From assembly GCA_026003355.1 (NCBI GenBank), contig BPHC01000011.1, positions 1 through 64,000 of the forward strand: a DNA stretch of 64,000 bases, given 5' to 3'. Each line of letters opens with the position of its first letter. The stretch's first letter is position 1. Under the pieces are notes generated by a model. That model was not told where the DNA came from. It ran no database searches and worked only from the letters and a program-made list of their open reading frames with translations. Shown here piece by piece: positions 1 to 9,137 of the stretch. This DNA is from Cyclobacteriaceae bacterium (lineage in GTDB: Bacteria; Bacteroidota; Bacteroidia; Cytophagales; Cyclobacteriaceae). The translations under genes and the position numbers were made by a program.

Positions 1-1264
1 ATCATCCACGAGAACAAGGATTAAGACGTTATGACGATGGACCGTAAATCGGTTCTCACTGAGAGAACATCATCCACGAGAACAAGGATTAAGACTTTGC
101 AACATGATGCTCCATGTAGTAATCGCTTCTGAGAGAACATCATCCACGAGAACAAGGATTAAGACACTAGATATTCTTCCGAAGTATCAACATGTGCTGA
201 GAGAACATCATCCACGAGAACAAGGATTAAGACGTTAGCTTGCAAGTTCTTGTAGCATGCTTCATGCTGAGAGAACATCATCCACGAGAACAAGGATTAA
301 GACTAAGATATCAATTCAGTGTCCATTGATCAGCTCTGAGAGAACATCATCCACGAGAACAAGGATTAAGACTAGATTCTTTCTAGAGTTTAGCCAATCA
401 TCTCACTGAGAGAACATCATCCACGAGAACAAGGATTAAGACCATCTGAATCTTCTGCTTACATCGCATTGCGCTGAGAGAACATCATCCACGAGAACAA
501 GGATTAAGACGCGATCATTTCGGTATGCCTCACTTTTGATATACTGAGAGAACATCATCCACGAGAACAAGGATTAAGACCTTACCTTATTACACAATGG
601 TGTATAATTGCTGAGAGAACATCATCCACGAGAACAAGGATTAAGACTACAATAGACTTTCTCGGTTTACTTATTCTCTGAGAGAACATCATCCACGAGA
701 ACAAGGATTAAGACGTACTGTTTTTTCAATTCAAACATGATCTGAGAGAACATCATCCACGAGAACAAGGATTAAGACTTTCAGCAAATCAGTAGTGCAC
801 TTTGCAGCGCTGAGAGAACATCATCCACGAGAACAAGGATTAAGACATATTCTTTCCGATTAGCTTCTTTCCAAGAGTCTGAGAGAACATCATCCACGAG
901 AACAAGGATTAAGACCTTATCTCGCAAGCTACCGCATAGGAATTGCCCTGAGAGAACATCATCCACGAGAACAAGGATTAAGACCATTCTGGTAACTGCC
1001 TATTTCGGGCACATAATTCTGAGAGAACATCATCCACGAGAACAAGGATTAAGACATGCATGTAGTTTTTCTCGACTATCGAGTCCGGCTGAGAGAACAT
1101 CATCCACGAGAACAAGGATTAAGACTAACATTGAGCAGCTCACGGAATATGCGATGGTACCTGAGAGAACATCATCCACGAGAACAAGGATTAAGACACG
1201 TTCGCATGTAGCTCTTGACAGTCACGACTGAGAGAACATCATCCACGAGAACAAGGATTAAGAC
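1..1264 (+). CRISPR. CRISPR array, distal end (19 repeats, 18 spacers), left side cut by window
   Basis: A 37-base direct repeat beginning CTGAGAGAAC and ending GGATTAAGAC recurs 19 times with no mismatch that I can see. The first copy (1-27) is cut by the window edge. The others start at 59, 129, 197, 267, 336, 406, 474, 544, 611, 678, 742, 810, 879, 948, 1019, 1089, 1161 and 1228. The 18 spacers are all different and 27-35 bases long, mostly 30-33. The repeat has no obvious internal hairpin but holds GAGAAC twice as a direct repeat. Its last eight bases, ATTAAGAC, resemble the ATTGAAAC-type 5' crRNA handle, so I orient the array on +, with the leader and any cas genes to the left of the window. 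An unstructured repeat with this end fits type III or some type I systems, but the subtype cannot be settled without cas genes. Bases 1265-1326 after the last repeat are non-repetitive trailer. Confidence 0.98.
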
Positions 1265-1326
1265 TTTCCCCAAACTTGTCTTCGGATATGACAGCTACCA
1301 AACAGTACACGCGCGGGGTAAAAATA

Positions 1327-1361
1327 AAACGGACAGGCGGAAATTTACCACCTGTCCGTTT
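1327..1361 (-). terminator. Rho-independent terminator of tRNA-Glu
   Basis: Bases 1327-1340 and 1348-1361 are inverted repeats (AAACGGACAGG pairing with CCTGTCCGTTT, with one G-T wobble further in), giving a stem of about 14 pairs and a short loop. Read on the minus strand, the hairpin lies just after the tRNA-Glu 3' end and is followed by a T-rich run (TTTTATTTTT), the usual intrinsic terminator layout. It also separates the tRNA from the CRISPR trailer. Confidence 0.8.
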
Positions 1362-1364
1362 AAG

Positions 1365-1436
1365 TAGCCCGTAGGGGAATCGAACCCCTGTTACCAGAAT
1401 GAAAATCTGATGTCCTAACCCCTAGACGAACGGGCC
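1365..1436 (-). tRNA. tRNA-Glu (anticodon TTC)
   Basis: The minus strand folds as a 72-base cloverleaf. The 7-bp acceptor stem pairs GGCCCGT with ACGGGCT and the discriminator base is A. The anticodon loop TTTTCAT carries TTC, and the T arm is AGGGGTTCGATTCCCCT. The 3' CCA is not encoded. It has its own promoter (1454-1484) and a terminator just downstream (1327-1361), so it appears to be a single-gene unit. Confidence 0.95.
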
Positions 1437-1453
1437 TCGCGTAAAAAGTGTCG

Positions 1454-1484
1454 CAAAGATAAAGCCACAACTTTTTTTTACAAA
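1454..1484 (-). promoter_or_regulatory. Bacteroidota-type promoter of tRNA-Glu
   Basis: On the minus strand TTTG (complement of 1481-1484) is followed after exactly 19 bases by TATCTTTG (complement of 1454-1461). This matches the TTTG-N(17-23)-TAnnTTTG promoter of the Bacteroidota primary sigma factor. The expected start point near 1447 lies about 11 bases upstream of the mature tRNA 5' end. Confidence 0.75.
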
Positions 1485-1560
1485 CTTCGGCTAAAAAAAT
1501 ATCCCCGCTTAACAGGTTTTCGCCATTTTAGGGCTTCTTTCATAGCTAATTATTTAAGGT

Positions 1561-2754
1561 ATGAACAACGCCTTCAGCCGGCAAACCTTTTTCAGCAAGC
1601 TGGCCCAGACTTCGCCCAACCCTTATCTTATTGAGGTAGAAAGGGCCCGGGGAATTTACCTCTATGCGCCCGATGGCAAACGCTATATGGACCTCATTGC
1701 GGGTATAGGGGTGAGCAACCTGGGGCATGGGCATCCGCGCCTTATACGGGCCATAAAAGAACAAATTGACCGCCACCTGCACGTAATGGTGTACGGTGAG
1801 TTTATACAGGCCACGCCCAACCTTCTGGCCGAACAGCTTACGCAACTCCTGCCTGCCCCGCTCGACTGCTGCTATTTTGTTAACTCGGGCACCGAAGCCA
1901 ATGAAGGCGCCCTGAAGCTGGCTAAACGCTACACGGGCCGCACGGAAATGGTAGCGTTTTATAACGCCTATCACGGCAGCACACACGGCTCGCTGAGCGT
2001 ATCGGGCAACGAGCACAAAAAGTACGCCTTCCGGCCCCTGCTGCCCGATGTGCGCTTCATCCGCTTCAACCAGCCGGCCGACCTGGACCAGATTACTTCC
2101 CGTACGGCCTGCGTTATTATGGAAACCATTCAGGGCGATGCGGGGGTACGCATCCCCTCGCCTGCCTATATGAAGGCCCTGCGTCAGCGGTGTTCCGACA
2201 CAGGCGCCCTGCTTATTCTGGATGAGATACAATGCGGCATGGGGCGCACGGGTAAAATGTTTGCCTTTGAACACTTTGGCATCGTGCCCGATATCCTCAC
2301 CCTGGGCAAAGCCCTGGGCGGCGGGCTGCCCATGGGTGCGTTTATAGCCAACCATAAGGTATTGCGTGTGCTTACGCACCACCCGCCGCTGGGTCATATT
2401 ACCACCTTTGGCGGAAACCCCGTGTGCTGTGCGGCAGCCCTGGCCACGCTGCAGGTACTGCAGGAAGAAAATATTATTGAAGATGTTGAACGAAAAGGAA
2501 GGCTGTTCGAACAACTGCTGCAACACCCGCACATCCGCGAAATACGGCGCATCGGGCTGATGTTTGCTATCGACTTCCCCTCGGCCGAACGGGTAAACCG
2601 CATTGTACAACGCGCAAAAGAAAAAGGCGTAATCTGTTACTGGTTTTTATCAAACCCCCACTGTTTCCGCATTGCTCCGCCGCTTATTATCAGCGATGAA
2701 GAAATTCATTTAGCCTGCCGGCTGATAAACGAAGCGATTGATGAGACCACCTGA
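1561..2754 (+). CDS. Class III aminotransferase (acetylornithine/ornithine/4-aminobutyrate type)
   Basis: This 397-residue protein is a fold-type I PLP enzyme of class III. Visible marks are the cofactor phosphate loop [15 protein letters not shown] near residue 105, the aromatic stack [22 protein letters not shown] with the PLP-binding Asp, and [12 protein letters not shown] with the Schiff-base lysine K250. The late [12 protein letters not shown] motif is also typical. Such enzymes move the omega or alpha amino group of ornithine, acetylornithine, lysine or 4-aminobutyrate to 2-oxoglutarate. The exact substrate cannot be read from the motifs, and no arginine or lysine pathway gene lies nearby. 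It is a lone + strand gene, convergent with hslV (5-base gap). The ATG at 1561 gives the expected family length. Confidence 0.88.
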   Translation: MNNAFSRQTFFSKLAQTSPNPYLIEVERARGIYLYAPDGKRYMDLIAGIGVSNLGHGHPRLIRAIKEQIDRHLHVMVYGEFIQATPNLLAEQLTQLLPAPLDCCYFVNSGTEANEGALKLAKRYTGRTEMVAFYNAYHGSTHGSLSVSGNEHKKYAFRPLLPDVRFIRFNQPADLDQITSRTACVIMETIQGDAGVRIPSPAYMKALRQRCSDTGALLILDEIQCGMGRTGKMFAFEHFGIVPDILTLGKALGGGLPMGAFIANHKVLRVLTHHPPLGHITTFGGNPVCCAAALATLQVLQEENIIEDVERKGRLFEQLLQHPHIREIRRIGLMFAIDFPSAERVNRIVQRAKEKGVICYWFLSNPHCFRIAPPLIISDEEIHLACRLINEAIDETT

Positions 2755-2759
2755 GCCGT

Positions 2760-3305
2760 TTAGCCGAGTTTCTCTATGGTAAAATGATGGTTGGTGTAAA
2801 TACAAATGTCGGCCGCAATGTGCAGGCTTTCGCGTACTATGTCTTCGGCCGTGAGGTGAGATGCATGCTTCTTCAGCGCCAGGGCAGCCGACTGGGCATA
2901 CATGGCTCCCGACCCGATTGCTGCTACCTCATGGTCGGGTTCCAGCACATCGCCATTGCCCGAAATAACCAGCAGTTCATCGCGCGCGATGACGATAAGC
3001 ATAGATTCCAGCCTGCGCAGGTAGCGGTCGGTGCGCCAGTCTTTAGCCAGTTCAATGGCGGCCCTCCGGGTGTTGCTGCCGTAGCTATTCAGTTTTTCTT
3101 CAAACCGCTCCAACAGGGTAAAGGCATCGGCCGTGGAGCCGGCAAAGCCTGCAATTACTTTACCGTCTTGTAGTTTTCTTAGCTTTTTTACATTGCTTTT
3201 CACTACGTAGGCATTCATGGTAGCCTGACCATCGGCCCCAATGGCTACCTGCCCGTTATGCTTTACGGCAATAACTGTAGTAGAATGAATATGTTGGTTG
3301 CCCAT
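2760..3305 (-). CDS. hslV: ATP-dependent protease subunit HslV
   Basis: HslV is the proteolytic subunit of the HslUV (ClpQY) complex, a cytoplasmic proteasome-like double ring in which HslU is the unfoldase. The 181-residue protein shows the N-terminal HSTTVIAV segment, where removal of a short propeptide exposes the catalytic Thr, then GADGQATM, GFAGSTADAFTLLERFE and IGSGAMYAQSAALAL, all HslV signatures. The length is normal. hslU is not in the window, so the two subunits are not adjacent here. The gene lies 35 bases downstream of pdhC on the same strand and could be read through from it. Confidence 0.96.
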   Translation of the reverse strand: MGNQHIHSTTVIAVKHNGQVAIGADGQATMNAYVVKSNVKKLRKLQDGKVIAGFAGSTADAFTLLERFEEKLNSYGSNTRRAAIELAKDWRTDRYLRRLESMLIVIARDELLVISGNGDVLEPDHEVAAIGSGAMYAQSAALALKKHASHLTAEDIVRESLHIAADICIYTNHHFTIEKLG

Positions 3306-3340
3306 GTACTTACGGTTTGCGGTGCGTATTAAATTTTGTT

Positions 3341-4945
3341 TCAGATAAGTATGCGCACCGGGTCTTCAAGCAAGCCTTTTAACGTTTTAAGGAAGGCCGC
3401 GCCTACGGCACCATCTACTGCGCGGTGGTCGCACGAAAGGGTAACTTTCATTACGTTGCCAGGCACCAGCTGCCCGTTTTTTACTACTGCGGTTTCTTTT
3501 ATTCCGCCTACGGCCAGTATGCACGCATCGGGCGGGTTGATAATGGCTGTAAACTCTTCAATGCCAAACATGCCCAGGTTGGATATGGTAAAGGTGCTGC
3601 CTTCCCAATCGGATGGCTGCAGTTTCTTATCGTGCGCCTTCTGGGCCAGTTCTTTTACTTCGGCTGCTATGCGCGAAAGCGACTTGCTGTCGGCAAAACG
3701 CACCACCGGCACCACCAGTCCGTCTTTAACCGCCACCGCCACGCCAATATGAATGTGATGGTTCTTTCTGATTTTATCGCCCAGCCACGACACGTTTACA
3801 TCCGGATGCTGCCTAAGGGCAGCGGCAGTAGCCTTTATAACCAGGTCGTTGAACGATACCTTTACCGGGCTTATTTCGTTAATACTTTTGCGCGCTTCAA
3901 CGGCCTTATCCATGTTAATTTCCATGGTAAGGTAGAAGTGCGGGGCCGTGAATTTGCTTTCTGACAGCCTGCGCGCAATGGTTTTGCGCATTTGCGATAC
4001 GGGCACCTCTTCAAAGTACTCCTTACCTACCACCTGCGGCAGCACGTAAGCAGGGGCAGCAGCTTTGGCCGTTCCTTCAGCTTCGGGACTGTAATTCTCC
4101 ACATCGCGTTTGGTTATGCGGCCGTTGTCGCCTGTGCCTTTTATTTTGCGCAGGTCGTAACCCAGCTCCCGGGCCATTTTGCGTGCCAGGGGCGAAGCCT
4201 TTATGCGTCCTGCTGTTTCTTCGGCCGGCTGCGTGGCGCCAGCCGTTGGTTTGGAAGGTGCGGCCGGGGGCACACTTGCCGGTTGTGTTTTGGTTTCGGT
4301 ACCTGCAGGTTTGGCCTGGTGTGCCTTGAGTAAAGTTTGCCAGTCGGCATTGGGCTCGCCAATAATGGCCAACACCCCGTTAACAGGCACCGCCTTGCCC
4401 GCTTCGGCACCGATGTACAGCAGCGTACCCGTATGGTACGACTCGTACTCCATCGTGGCCTTGTCGGTTTCGATTTCGGCCAGCAGTTCACCCGATTTCA
4501 CCGCATCTCCCGGCTTTTTATGCCAGGCTGCAATAACGCCCTCGGTCATCGTGTCGCTCATCTTGGGCATAAGCACAATTTCGGCCTTGATGCCCGAAGT
4601 ATCCGGTATTCCGCTGGGTTCAGCTTTACTTTCGGAGGCAGGGGTTTTACTGCCACCGGTTTCGGCCGCCTGGCTGGCGCCCTCCAGCAGGGCCTTATAG
4701 TCTTCGCCTTTCTTACCAATAATGGCCAGTATATCGTTAACCTTTACCGCCTCGCCCTCCTTGGCGCCCAGGTAAAGAACCGTGCCTTCGTTATACGATT
4801 CGTAGTCCATCGTAGCCTTGTCGGTTTCAATTTCGGCCATCAGCTCACCGGCTTTTACCTGGTCGCCCACCTTTTTGTGCCACCTGGCGATAACCCCTTC
4901 GGTCATCGTATCGCTCATCTTGGGCATGCGGATAATTTCTGCCAT
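3341..4945 (-). CDS. pdhC: Pyruvate dehydrogenase complex E2 (dihydrolipoyllysine acetyltransferase)
   Basis: This E2 core subunit transfers the acetyl group from lipoamide to CoA in the pyruvate dehydrogenase complex. The 534-residue protein has two tandem lipoyl domains, each with the lipoylated lysine in ETDKATM (first at K43, second near residue 163). They are joined by flexible Ala/Pro/Thr/Glu-rich linkers to a peripheral subunit-binding domain (ASPLARKMARELG then GDNGRITKRDV) and a C-terminal catalytic domain ending with DHRAVDG (H507). Two lipoyl domains and the PLARKMA motif favour pyruvate over 2-oxoglutarate as substrate. E1 and E3 are not in the window. The two lipoyl segments are near-repeats of each other (about 4350-4560 and 4720-4945). 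Confidence 0.93.
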   Translation of the reverse strand: MAEIIRMPKMSDTMTEGVIARWHKKVGDQVKAGELMAEIETDKATMDYESYNEGTVLYLGAKEGEAVKVNDILAIIGKKGEDYKALLEGASQAAETGGSKTPASESKAEPSGIPDTSGIKAEIVLMPKMSDTMTEGVIAAWHKKPGDAVKSGELLAEIETDKATMEYESYHTGTLLYIGAEAGKAVPVNGVLAIIGEPNADWQTLLKAHQAKPAGTETKTQPASVPPAAPSKPTAGATQPAEETAGRIKASPLARKMARELGYDLRKIKGTGDNGRITKRDVENYSPEAEGTAKAAAPAYVLPQVVGKEYFEEVPVSQMRKTIARRLSESKFTAPHFYLTMEINMDKAVEARKSINEISPVKVSFNDLVIKATAAALRQHPDVNVSWLGDKIRKNHHIHIGVAVAVKDGLVVPVVRFADSKSLSRIAAEVKELAQKAHDKKLQPSDWEGSTFTISNLGMFGIEEFTAIINPPDACILAVGGIKETAVVKNGQLVPGNVMKVTLSCDHRAVDGAVGAAFLKTLKGLLEDPVRILI

Positions 4946-5047
4946 GGTTGTGCGTAAATTGACTATTGGTTGTTAAGATGCATTACCGTTGCGGTAACGA
5001 GCGTCAAAAATAGGGTTAAAACAAACACCATCAAACCGGAAGAAATG

Positions 5048-8023
5048 CTAAAAGTTAATGGTGCCAATCAGGATTTCGAACGTTGTTGCCTGAACGGGCT
5101 GCAGTGCGTAAGCCAAGCGAACGCCCACATCCAGCTGGGGCAGGAAGCGCAGCAGGTTAATATCCAGCCGGGCTTCGGCACCGGCCGATAAATAGGTGGT
5201 TGAGCCCACCCGGGTGGGCGAATACCGGCTGGTACCAAAGGCATAGTCAACAAAGCCGTTTAACCGCAGGCGCTGAAAGTTTACCAACGGACCGATGGCC
5301 ACATCCGGATACCACACCGGCAAGGTATAGTTTACCGACAGGGTATAAAATTTCTGATCGCGAAAAACCGAAAGTCCGCGGGGAAGGGGCACCCTGTTGG
5401 GAAAGAAGTACAGGTTGTTATCGGTTACCGGCTGCGAAGGTCCCGACCGGGTAAGCAGTTCAATATACGTTCGCTGGTAACCCCAATAGCCCCACAGCGA
5501 GTGGTGCCGGAATAAGCCGGGGAAATACAGAAGGGTATAAAACGAAAACTGGTTGCCGGTATAATCAGACTGACCAAAAGGCGTTCCGTAGCCATTCAGA
5601 AAGAAGGCCTGCCCCCACCGGCTGTTAATGTCGCGGCGGCTGCGCTTGAGCAGCCGGTAGGCCGACACGGAAAAGTGATTGTATATAAGCTTGCCGTTGG
5701 CCGAATAATCTCTTAACCAGTACACGGGTATTTCGGGCGTAATAATGCGGCCGCTGCCGGTTATGGAATTGGTAAAATCACTTATCTGGGTATAGCCTAC
5801 GTAGTTGCTTATGGTAACATTTCCTAAAAAGCGCGAGCGCGTGGTTATCAGCGGCAGGCGCAGGCCGGCTTCAACTGTTTTTTCGTACCAGTTAAACCGC
5901 AACTTATCGGTGGTAAGCACCGTATCGGTGCCGGTGATGCGATAATAGGTAATGTTGCCCTCGTTTAGCTCACGCGGACCGAACAGCACATTAACATCAG
6001 CAATCGGAAACCAGTTTTGATAGCTAACCCCCAGCCGCCACATGCCGGTACGATCGGAAATGTTGTACAGATAACCGGCACGCCACGACACCGTGCTTAG
6101 CACGTCCTGCGAAACAAGGCCGATGTCGGCCTGGGTAAGTGCGGTATTGAAATAGGCACCCCAGCTGTAAGGATTAAAAAAACCGGAAAGCCTGCGGTAC
6201 GGCTTTGCCGGATATTGATTTTGCGGCACCGAGCCCAGCAGGTTGGGGTAGCCCTCCTGCTCTACCAGGTGTTGAAAAAACGATCGGCTGTTGGGCGTGG
6301 GCTCATGCGGCCACCATTGGTTAGGGTTAAACGGTACGGCTGCCACTATTAGCCCATCGCGCGACTGCTCGTTGAAGTAAAGCATGCGGCCATCGGCCGA
6401 CACAACCGGGTTGTAAGCGCCATAGTGGCTGGCGGTTACCTTGTATCGCCTGCCGGAGGGAAGGTGCAGGGCATAAACGTTATCTATTCCGCCATCGGGC
6501 GAGTTAAACAACAGCCATTCGCGGTAAAGCACCGGATGCCCTATGTTTTCTTCCGTTTCGCTAACCAGTACTTCCTCGCGGCCTGTTGCAGCATCAAAGG
6601 CCACCACCGAGCGCCGGCCCCGGGTGGTTTTGAGCGCCACAATTTTTTTACCGTTATCGCTCCACCGCGGCATGGAATAAAACACCCCGGCCTGGGCTTG
6701 CCATTTGCTCAGCACGTTGCCGTGCGTATCGAGTATTACCACGGCTGTGGTATAATCGGTAGCCGACTCTATGGCTACGATTCGGGTGGTATCGGGCGAA
6801 AGGGCCGGGGCCATATAGCGGCCCCTCGTTGTAACGTGTCTGAGTTTTCGGGTATGTACATCGTACATTCTGATGTCGGAGTATGTTTCCCTGCGCCATC
6901 GAGGATGGAAGGTGTATTCCGTCCACACGATGCGGGTGCCGGAGGCAGAAAGCATGCCGTTATCGACTATGATGCCAGGGGTAAATACGTGGCGGTCTTT
7001 TTTGTTTTCTAACCACACCAGCTCATCAATATGGCCTATGCCTCTTTTCCAGGCCAGTATGCGGCCATTGGCCAACACCTGGGGGTACTGGTAGTCGGTG
7101 TAGCCGGTAGGTGTTGGTGGCGAGATGATCTGAAATGAGGTCATGGGTTGCCGGGCAATAAGCGAGTCGGAATAGCGCTTCAGGTCGGCCGCCATGGCCT
7201 GGTACAGTTCAGTAACGTACATGCCGGTTTCTTTGCGGATGGCATTCGAAAAGGCAAAGGGCATAAACGGAAACCGCCATGCCCGCTGGGTAATCCGGTC
7301 CCAGATGAGCGGGTCGCCCGTGCGCCTGCGCAGGTAGCTTACCAGGTGGTAACCCAGCACATAGTGGTCGGGGATAAAGTGCTTGTACGAACGCAGGTAC
7401 TGTTTGTGGTAATTAAATATTCGGCCTTCGGTTACATTGGTGCGCATAACCAGCCCGAATTGCGGGATACGCCCCCGCCCGGTTGTGGTAAAAGCCGTTT
7501 CGGTTGTTACTGCATCGCCCTCCCAAAACCACAACGGAGCTGCCATTTGCGCCAGGCCGGCCAGCGTGGCGGGCCCGAAAGCATAGTAAGCCAGTTTGTT
7601 CAGGCCGGTGCGCGAGCGGTCGAATTGCACCATATGCCGGTACTCATGGGCAGCCAGCTGGTCCAGCCAGTCCACCGTTCCGGTAAAGTTGTAATTCTGC
7701 GGAGGCATAGTATAAAACTCTGCCCTGCGGGGTAAAAGGCTTACAAAGCCATTGGAGATGGCCGTTTGGTTCTGAAGCACTACTGTAAAGCGGCGGGGTG
7801 GCTTTTGCAGCGACTGCGCCTCGGGCAGGCGTATATGCTCAAGGGTATTGGCTACGCGCTGGGCCGTGGCGTCAAAGCCCTGTGGATACAGAACCCGGAA
7901 ATGGGGCGTACGAATTTGCCGAAAGCGAACAGAAGGGCGGTTGTTGTCCAGTACCTCGGCAGGCTGTGCCCGGCCGGTAACCATAACCGTGGTAATCCAA
8001 AAAAGCACTATCGAAAATCGCAT
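5048..8023 (-). CDS. Secreted zincin-like / beta-propeller / outer membrane beta-barrel protein
   Basis: I place the start at the ATG at 8023, which gives a signal peptide (MRFSIVLFWITTVMVTGRAQ) and 991 residues; an in-frame start further upstream would add an unlikely leader. Three parts are visible. Near residue 126 is AAHEYRHMVQF, an HExxH zinc-peptidase motif followed by a glutamate-containing segment, resembling the Peptidase_MA/gluzincin fold. The middle (about residues 330-600) holds TolB-like propeller blades such as YPQVLANGRILAWKRG, PALSPDTTRIVAIES and NPVVSADGRMLYFNE. The last 350 residues are rich in alternating aromatics and end in Phe, as in Omp85/surface-antigen barrels. It probably sits in the outer membrane as a protease or assembly factor; substrate unknown. 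Confidence 0.7.
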   Translation of the reverse strand: MRFSIVLFWITTVMVTGRAQPAEVLDNNRPSVRFRQIRTPHFRVLYPQGFDATAQRVANTLEHIRLPEAQSLQKPPRRFTVVLQNQTAISNGFVSLLPRRAEFYTMPPQNYNFTGTVDWLDQLAAHEYRHMVQFDRSRTGLNKLAYYAFGPATLAGLAQMAAPLWFWEGDAVTTETAFTTTGRGRIPQFGLVMRTNVTEGRIFNYHKQYLRSYKHFIPDHYVLGYHLVSYLRRRTGDPLIWDRITQRAWRFPFMPFAFSNAIRKETGMYVTELYQAMAADLKRYSDSLIARQPMTSFQIISPPTPTGYTDYQYPQVLANGRILAWKRGIGHIDELVWLENKKDRHVFTPGIIVDNGMLSASGTRIVWTEYTFHPRWRRETYSDIRMYDVHTRKLRHVTTRGRYMAPALSPDTTRIVAIESATDYTTAVVILDTHGNVLSKWQAQAGVFYSMPRWSDNGKKIVALKTTRGRRSVVAFDAATGREEVLVSETEENIGHPVLYREWLLFNSPDGGIDNVYALHLPSGRRYKVTASHYGAYNPVVSADGRMLYFNEQSRDGLIVAAVPFNPNQWWPHEPTPNSRSFFQHLVEQEGYPNLLGSVPQNQYPAKPYRRLSGFFNPYSWGAYFNTALTQADIGLVSQDVLSTVSWRAGYLYNISDRTGMWRLGVSYQNWFPIADVNVLFGPRELNEGNITYYRITGTDTVLTTDKLRFNWYEKTVEAGLRLPLITTRSRFLGNVTISNYVGYTQISDFTNSITGSGRIITPEIPVYWLRDYSANGKLIYNHFSVSAYRLLKRSRRDINSRWGQAFFLNGYGTPFGQSDYTGNQFSFYTLLYFPGLFRHHSLWGYWGYQRTYIELLTRSGPSQPVTDNNLYFFPNRVPLPRGLSVFRDQKFYTLSVNYTLPVWYPDVAIGPLVNFQRLRLNGFVDYAFGTSRYSPTRVGSTTYLSAGAEARLDINLLRFLPQLDVGVRLAYALQPVQATTFEILIGTINF

Positions 8024-8075
8024 GGCAGGCGGTAATGTTGCAACGTTACTGGCAATTAAGCAAATTTGTGCAATC

Positions 8076-8192
8076 ATGTTTAAACACCTGCAAAAGTTGT
8101 ATTCCGCTTACAAACCTTATGTTCGGGTAGATTTGATAATGTACGGGGTGCTGCTGGTGCTGATTTTAATTTACCTGATTTTCTTTAACTAA
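8076..8192 (+). CDS. Small single-pass membrane protein, 38 residues
   Basis: A short reading frame, MFKHLQKLYSAYKPYVRV followed by a hydrophobic stretch from about residue 20 (LIMYGVLLVLILIYLIFF) and an Asn end. It starts 52 bases from, and divergent to, the barrel protein gene and overlaps the convergent bestrophin gene by 8 bases. A basic N-terminus before one clean membrane segment suggests a real small membrane protein with N-in topology. No family is recognised and no good promoter is visible, so confidence is moderate. Confidence 0.5.
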   Translation: MFKHLQKLYSAYKPYVRVDLIMYGVLLVLILIYLIFFN

Positions 8193-9063
8193 GTATTTCC
8201 CTGATATTTTCTTTGATTTTACCGGCCAGTTCATCGGTGGGCAGGTCGTTTACGTCTTTGCCGAAAGGGTCTTCAATCTCTTCCGATATCAGCTCCACAC
8301 TAAGCAACACAAAGGTTATGAGCAACACGGCTGCTATGGTGAGGTACTTAAAGGTGGTTACAAAACCGAAAGGCAGGGTAATGACATAGGTAAATACAAA
8401 TTTTTTAATGTACATACTGTACGAGTACGGTATGGGTGTGTTTTTTATCCGTTCGCATGCCCCGATAATGTCAATAAATTCTTTCAGTTCCTTGTCCAGT
8501 ACAAAAAACTGCTCACCGGTAAGGCGGCCTTCGCGGTATAGTTTATTCACCCGGGCATACATAAGGCCGGCAATGATGTTGGGCTTGTGGCGGGCCTCTC
8601 TTATCTTTTCCTTAATTGTTGCCTCGGGTATTTCCAATTCTTCCATTAACACCCCGCCACGCAAGTGCTCTTTTGAAGCATACACAAAGTTAGCTATCAT
8701 GGCAGCAAACCAGTTACGGTTTTCTCCATCGGCCGCCGGCAGGTATGCACTAAGCTTTAACGCAAAGTTACGGGTACTGTTTACCATGCTGCCCCACAGC
8801 TTACGGCCTTCCCACCAGCGGTCGTATGCGCTGTTTACCCTGAAAACCAGAAACAAGCCCAACACCACGCCCAAAAGCGAATGCAGGGCGGTGGTACTGG
8901 TAAATTCCTCCTTATCCGGATGGATAACTTCCAGAATAACATAACAAACCACCAGGGTAAACAGGGCCATAAAAACAAGCGAAGGCAGCAGTGTTCGCAT
9001 TACAAAGCGGCTGTAGGAGTGGAAGATGAGTGACAACCAGGCTTTTGGATTATACTGAATCAT
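8185..9063 (-). CDS. Bestrophin family ion channel
   Basis: This is an inner membrane bestrophin-like channel; bacterial members conduct monovalent cations or anions. The ATG at 9063 (MIQYNPKAWLSLIF) matches the usual family start and gives 292 residues; an in-frame TTG at 9111 is possible but less likely. Visible family features are the first membrane segments (LLPSLVFMALFTLVVCYVI), then SLLGVVLGLFLVFRVNSAYDRWWEGRKLWG with the conserved NxAYDRWWE, TRNFA, ERIKNTPIPYSY, and a late acidic IEDPFGKDVNDLP. The gene is flanked by a small + strand gene and an unrelated divergent secreted protein, so context adds nothing about its role. Confidence 0.88.
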   Translation of the reverse strand: MIQYNPKAWLSLIFHSYSRFVMRTLLPSLVFMALFTLVVCYVILEVIHPDKEEFTSTTALHSLLGVVLGLFLVFRVNSAYDRWWEGRKLWGSMVNSTRNFALKLSAYLPAADGENRNWFAAMIANFVYASKEHLRGGVLMEELEIPEATIKEKIREARHKPNIIAGLMYARVNKLYREGRLTGEQFFVLDKELKEFIDIIGACERIKNTPIPYSYSMYIKKFVFTYVITLPFGFVTTFKYLTIAAVLLITFVLLSVELISEEIEDPFGKDVNDLPTDELAGKIKENIREILS

Positions 9064-9137
9064 GGCATAAAATTGAGCCTCTAAAGAAATCTTTTCATTT
9101 CTTATATCCAACTTGCTTAAACTTGCAATTGCCCTGT

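Noticed and set aside
781-987. Open frame on the minus strand with repeated LILVLVDDVLS segments
   Set aside because: It is the translated CRISPR repeat; period and position match the repeat units, not a protein.
1265-1326. A further degenerate repeat or leader after the last CRISPR repeat
   Set aside because: No part matches the repeat and the stretch is not AT-rich, so it is called trailer.
1546-2610. Long open frame opposite the aminotransferase gene (354 codons)
   Set aside because: It is the antisense of a gene with full class III motifs, with no recognisable domain of its own.
9030-9137. Upstream start extensions of the secreted protein gene and of bestrophin
   Set aside because: They overlap the neighbour's start and lack a signal peptide or family match; internal ATGs fit better.
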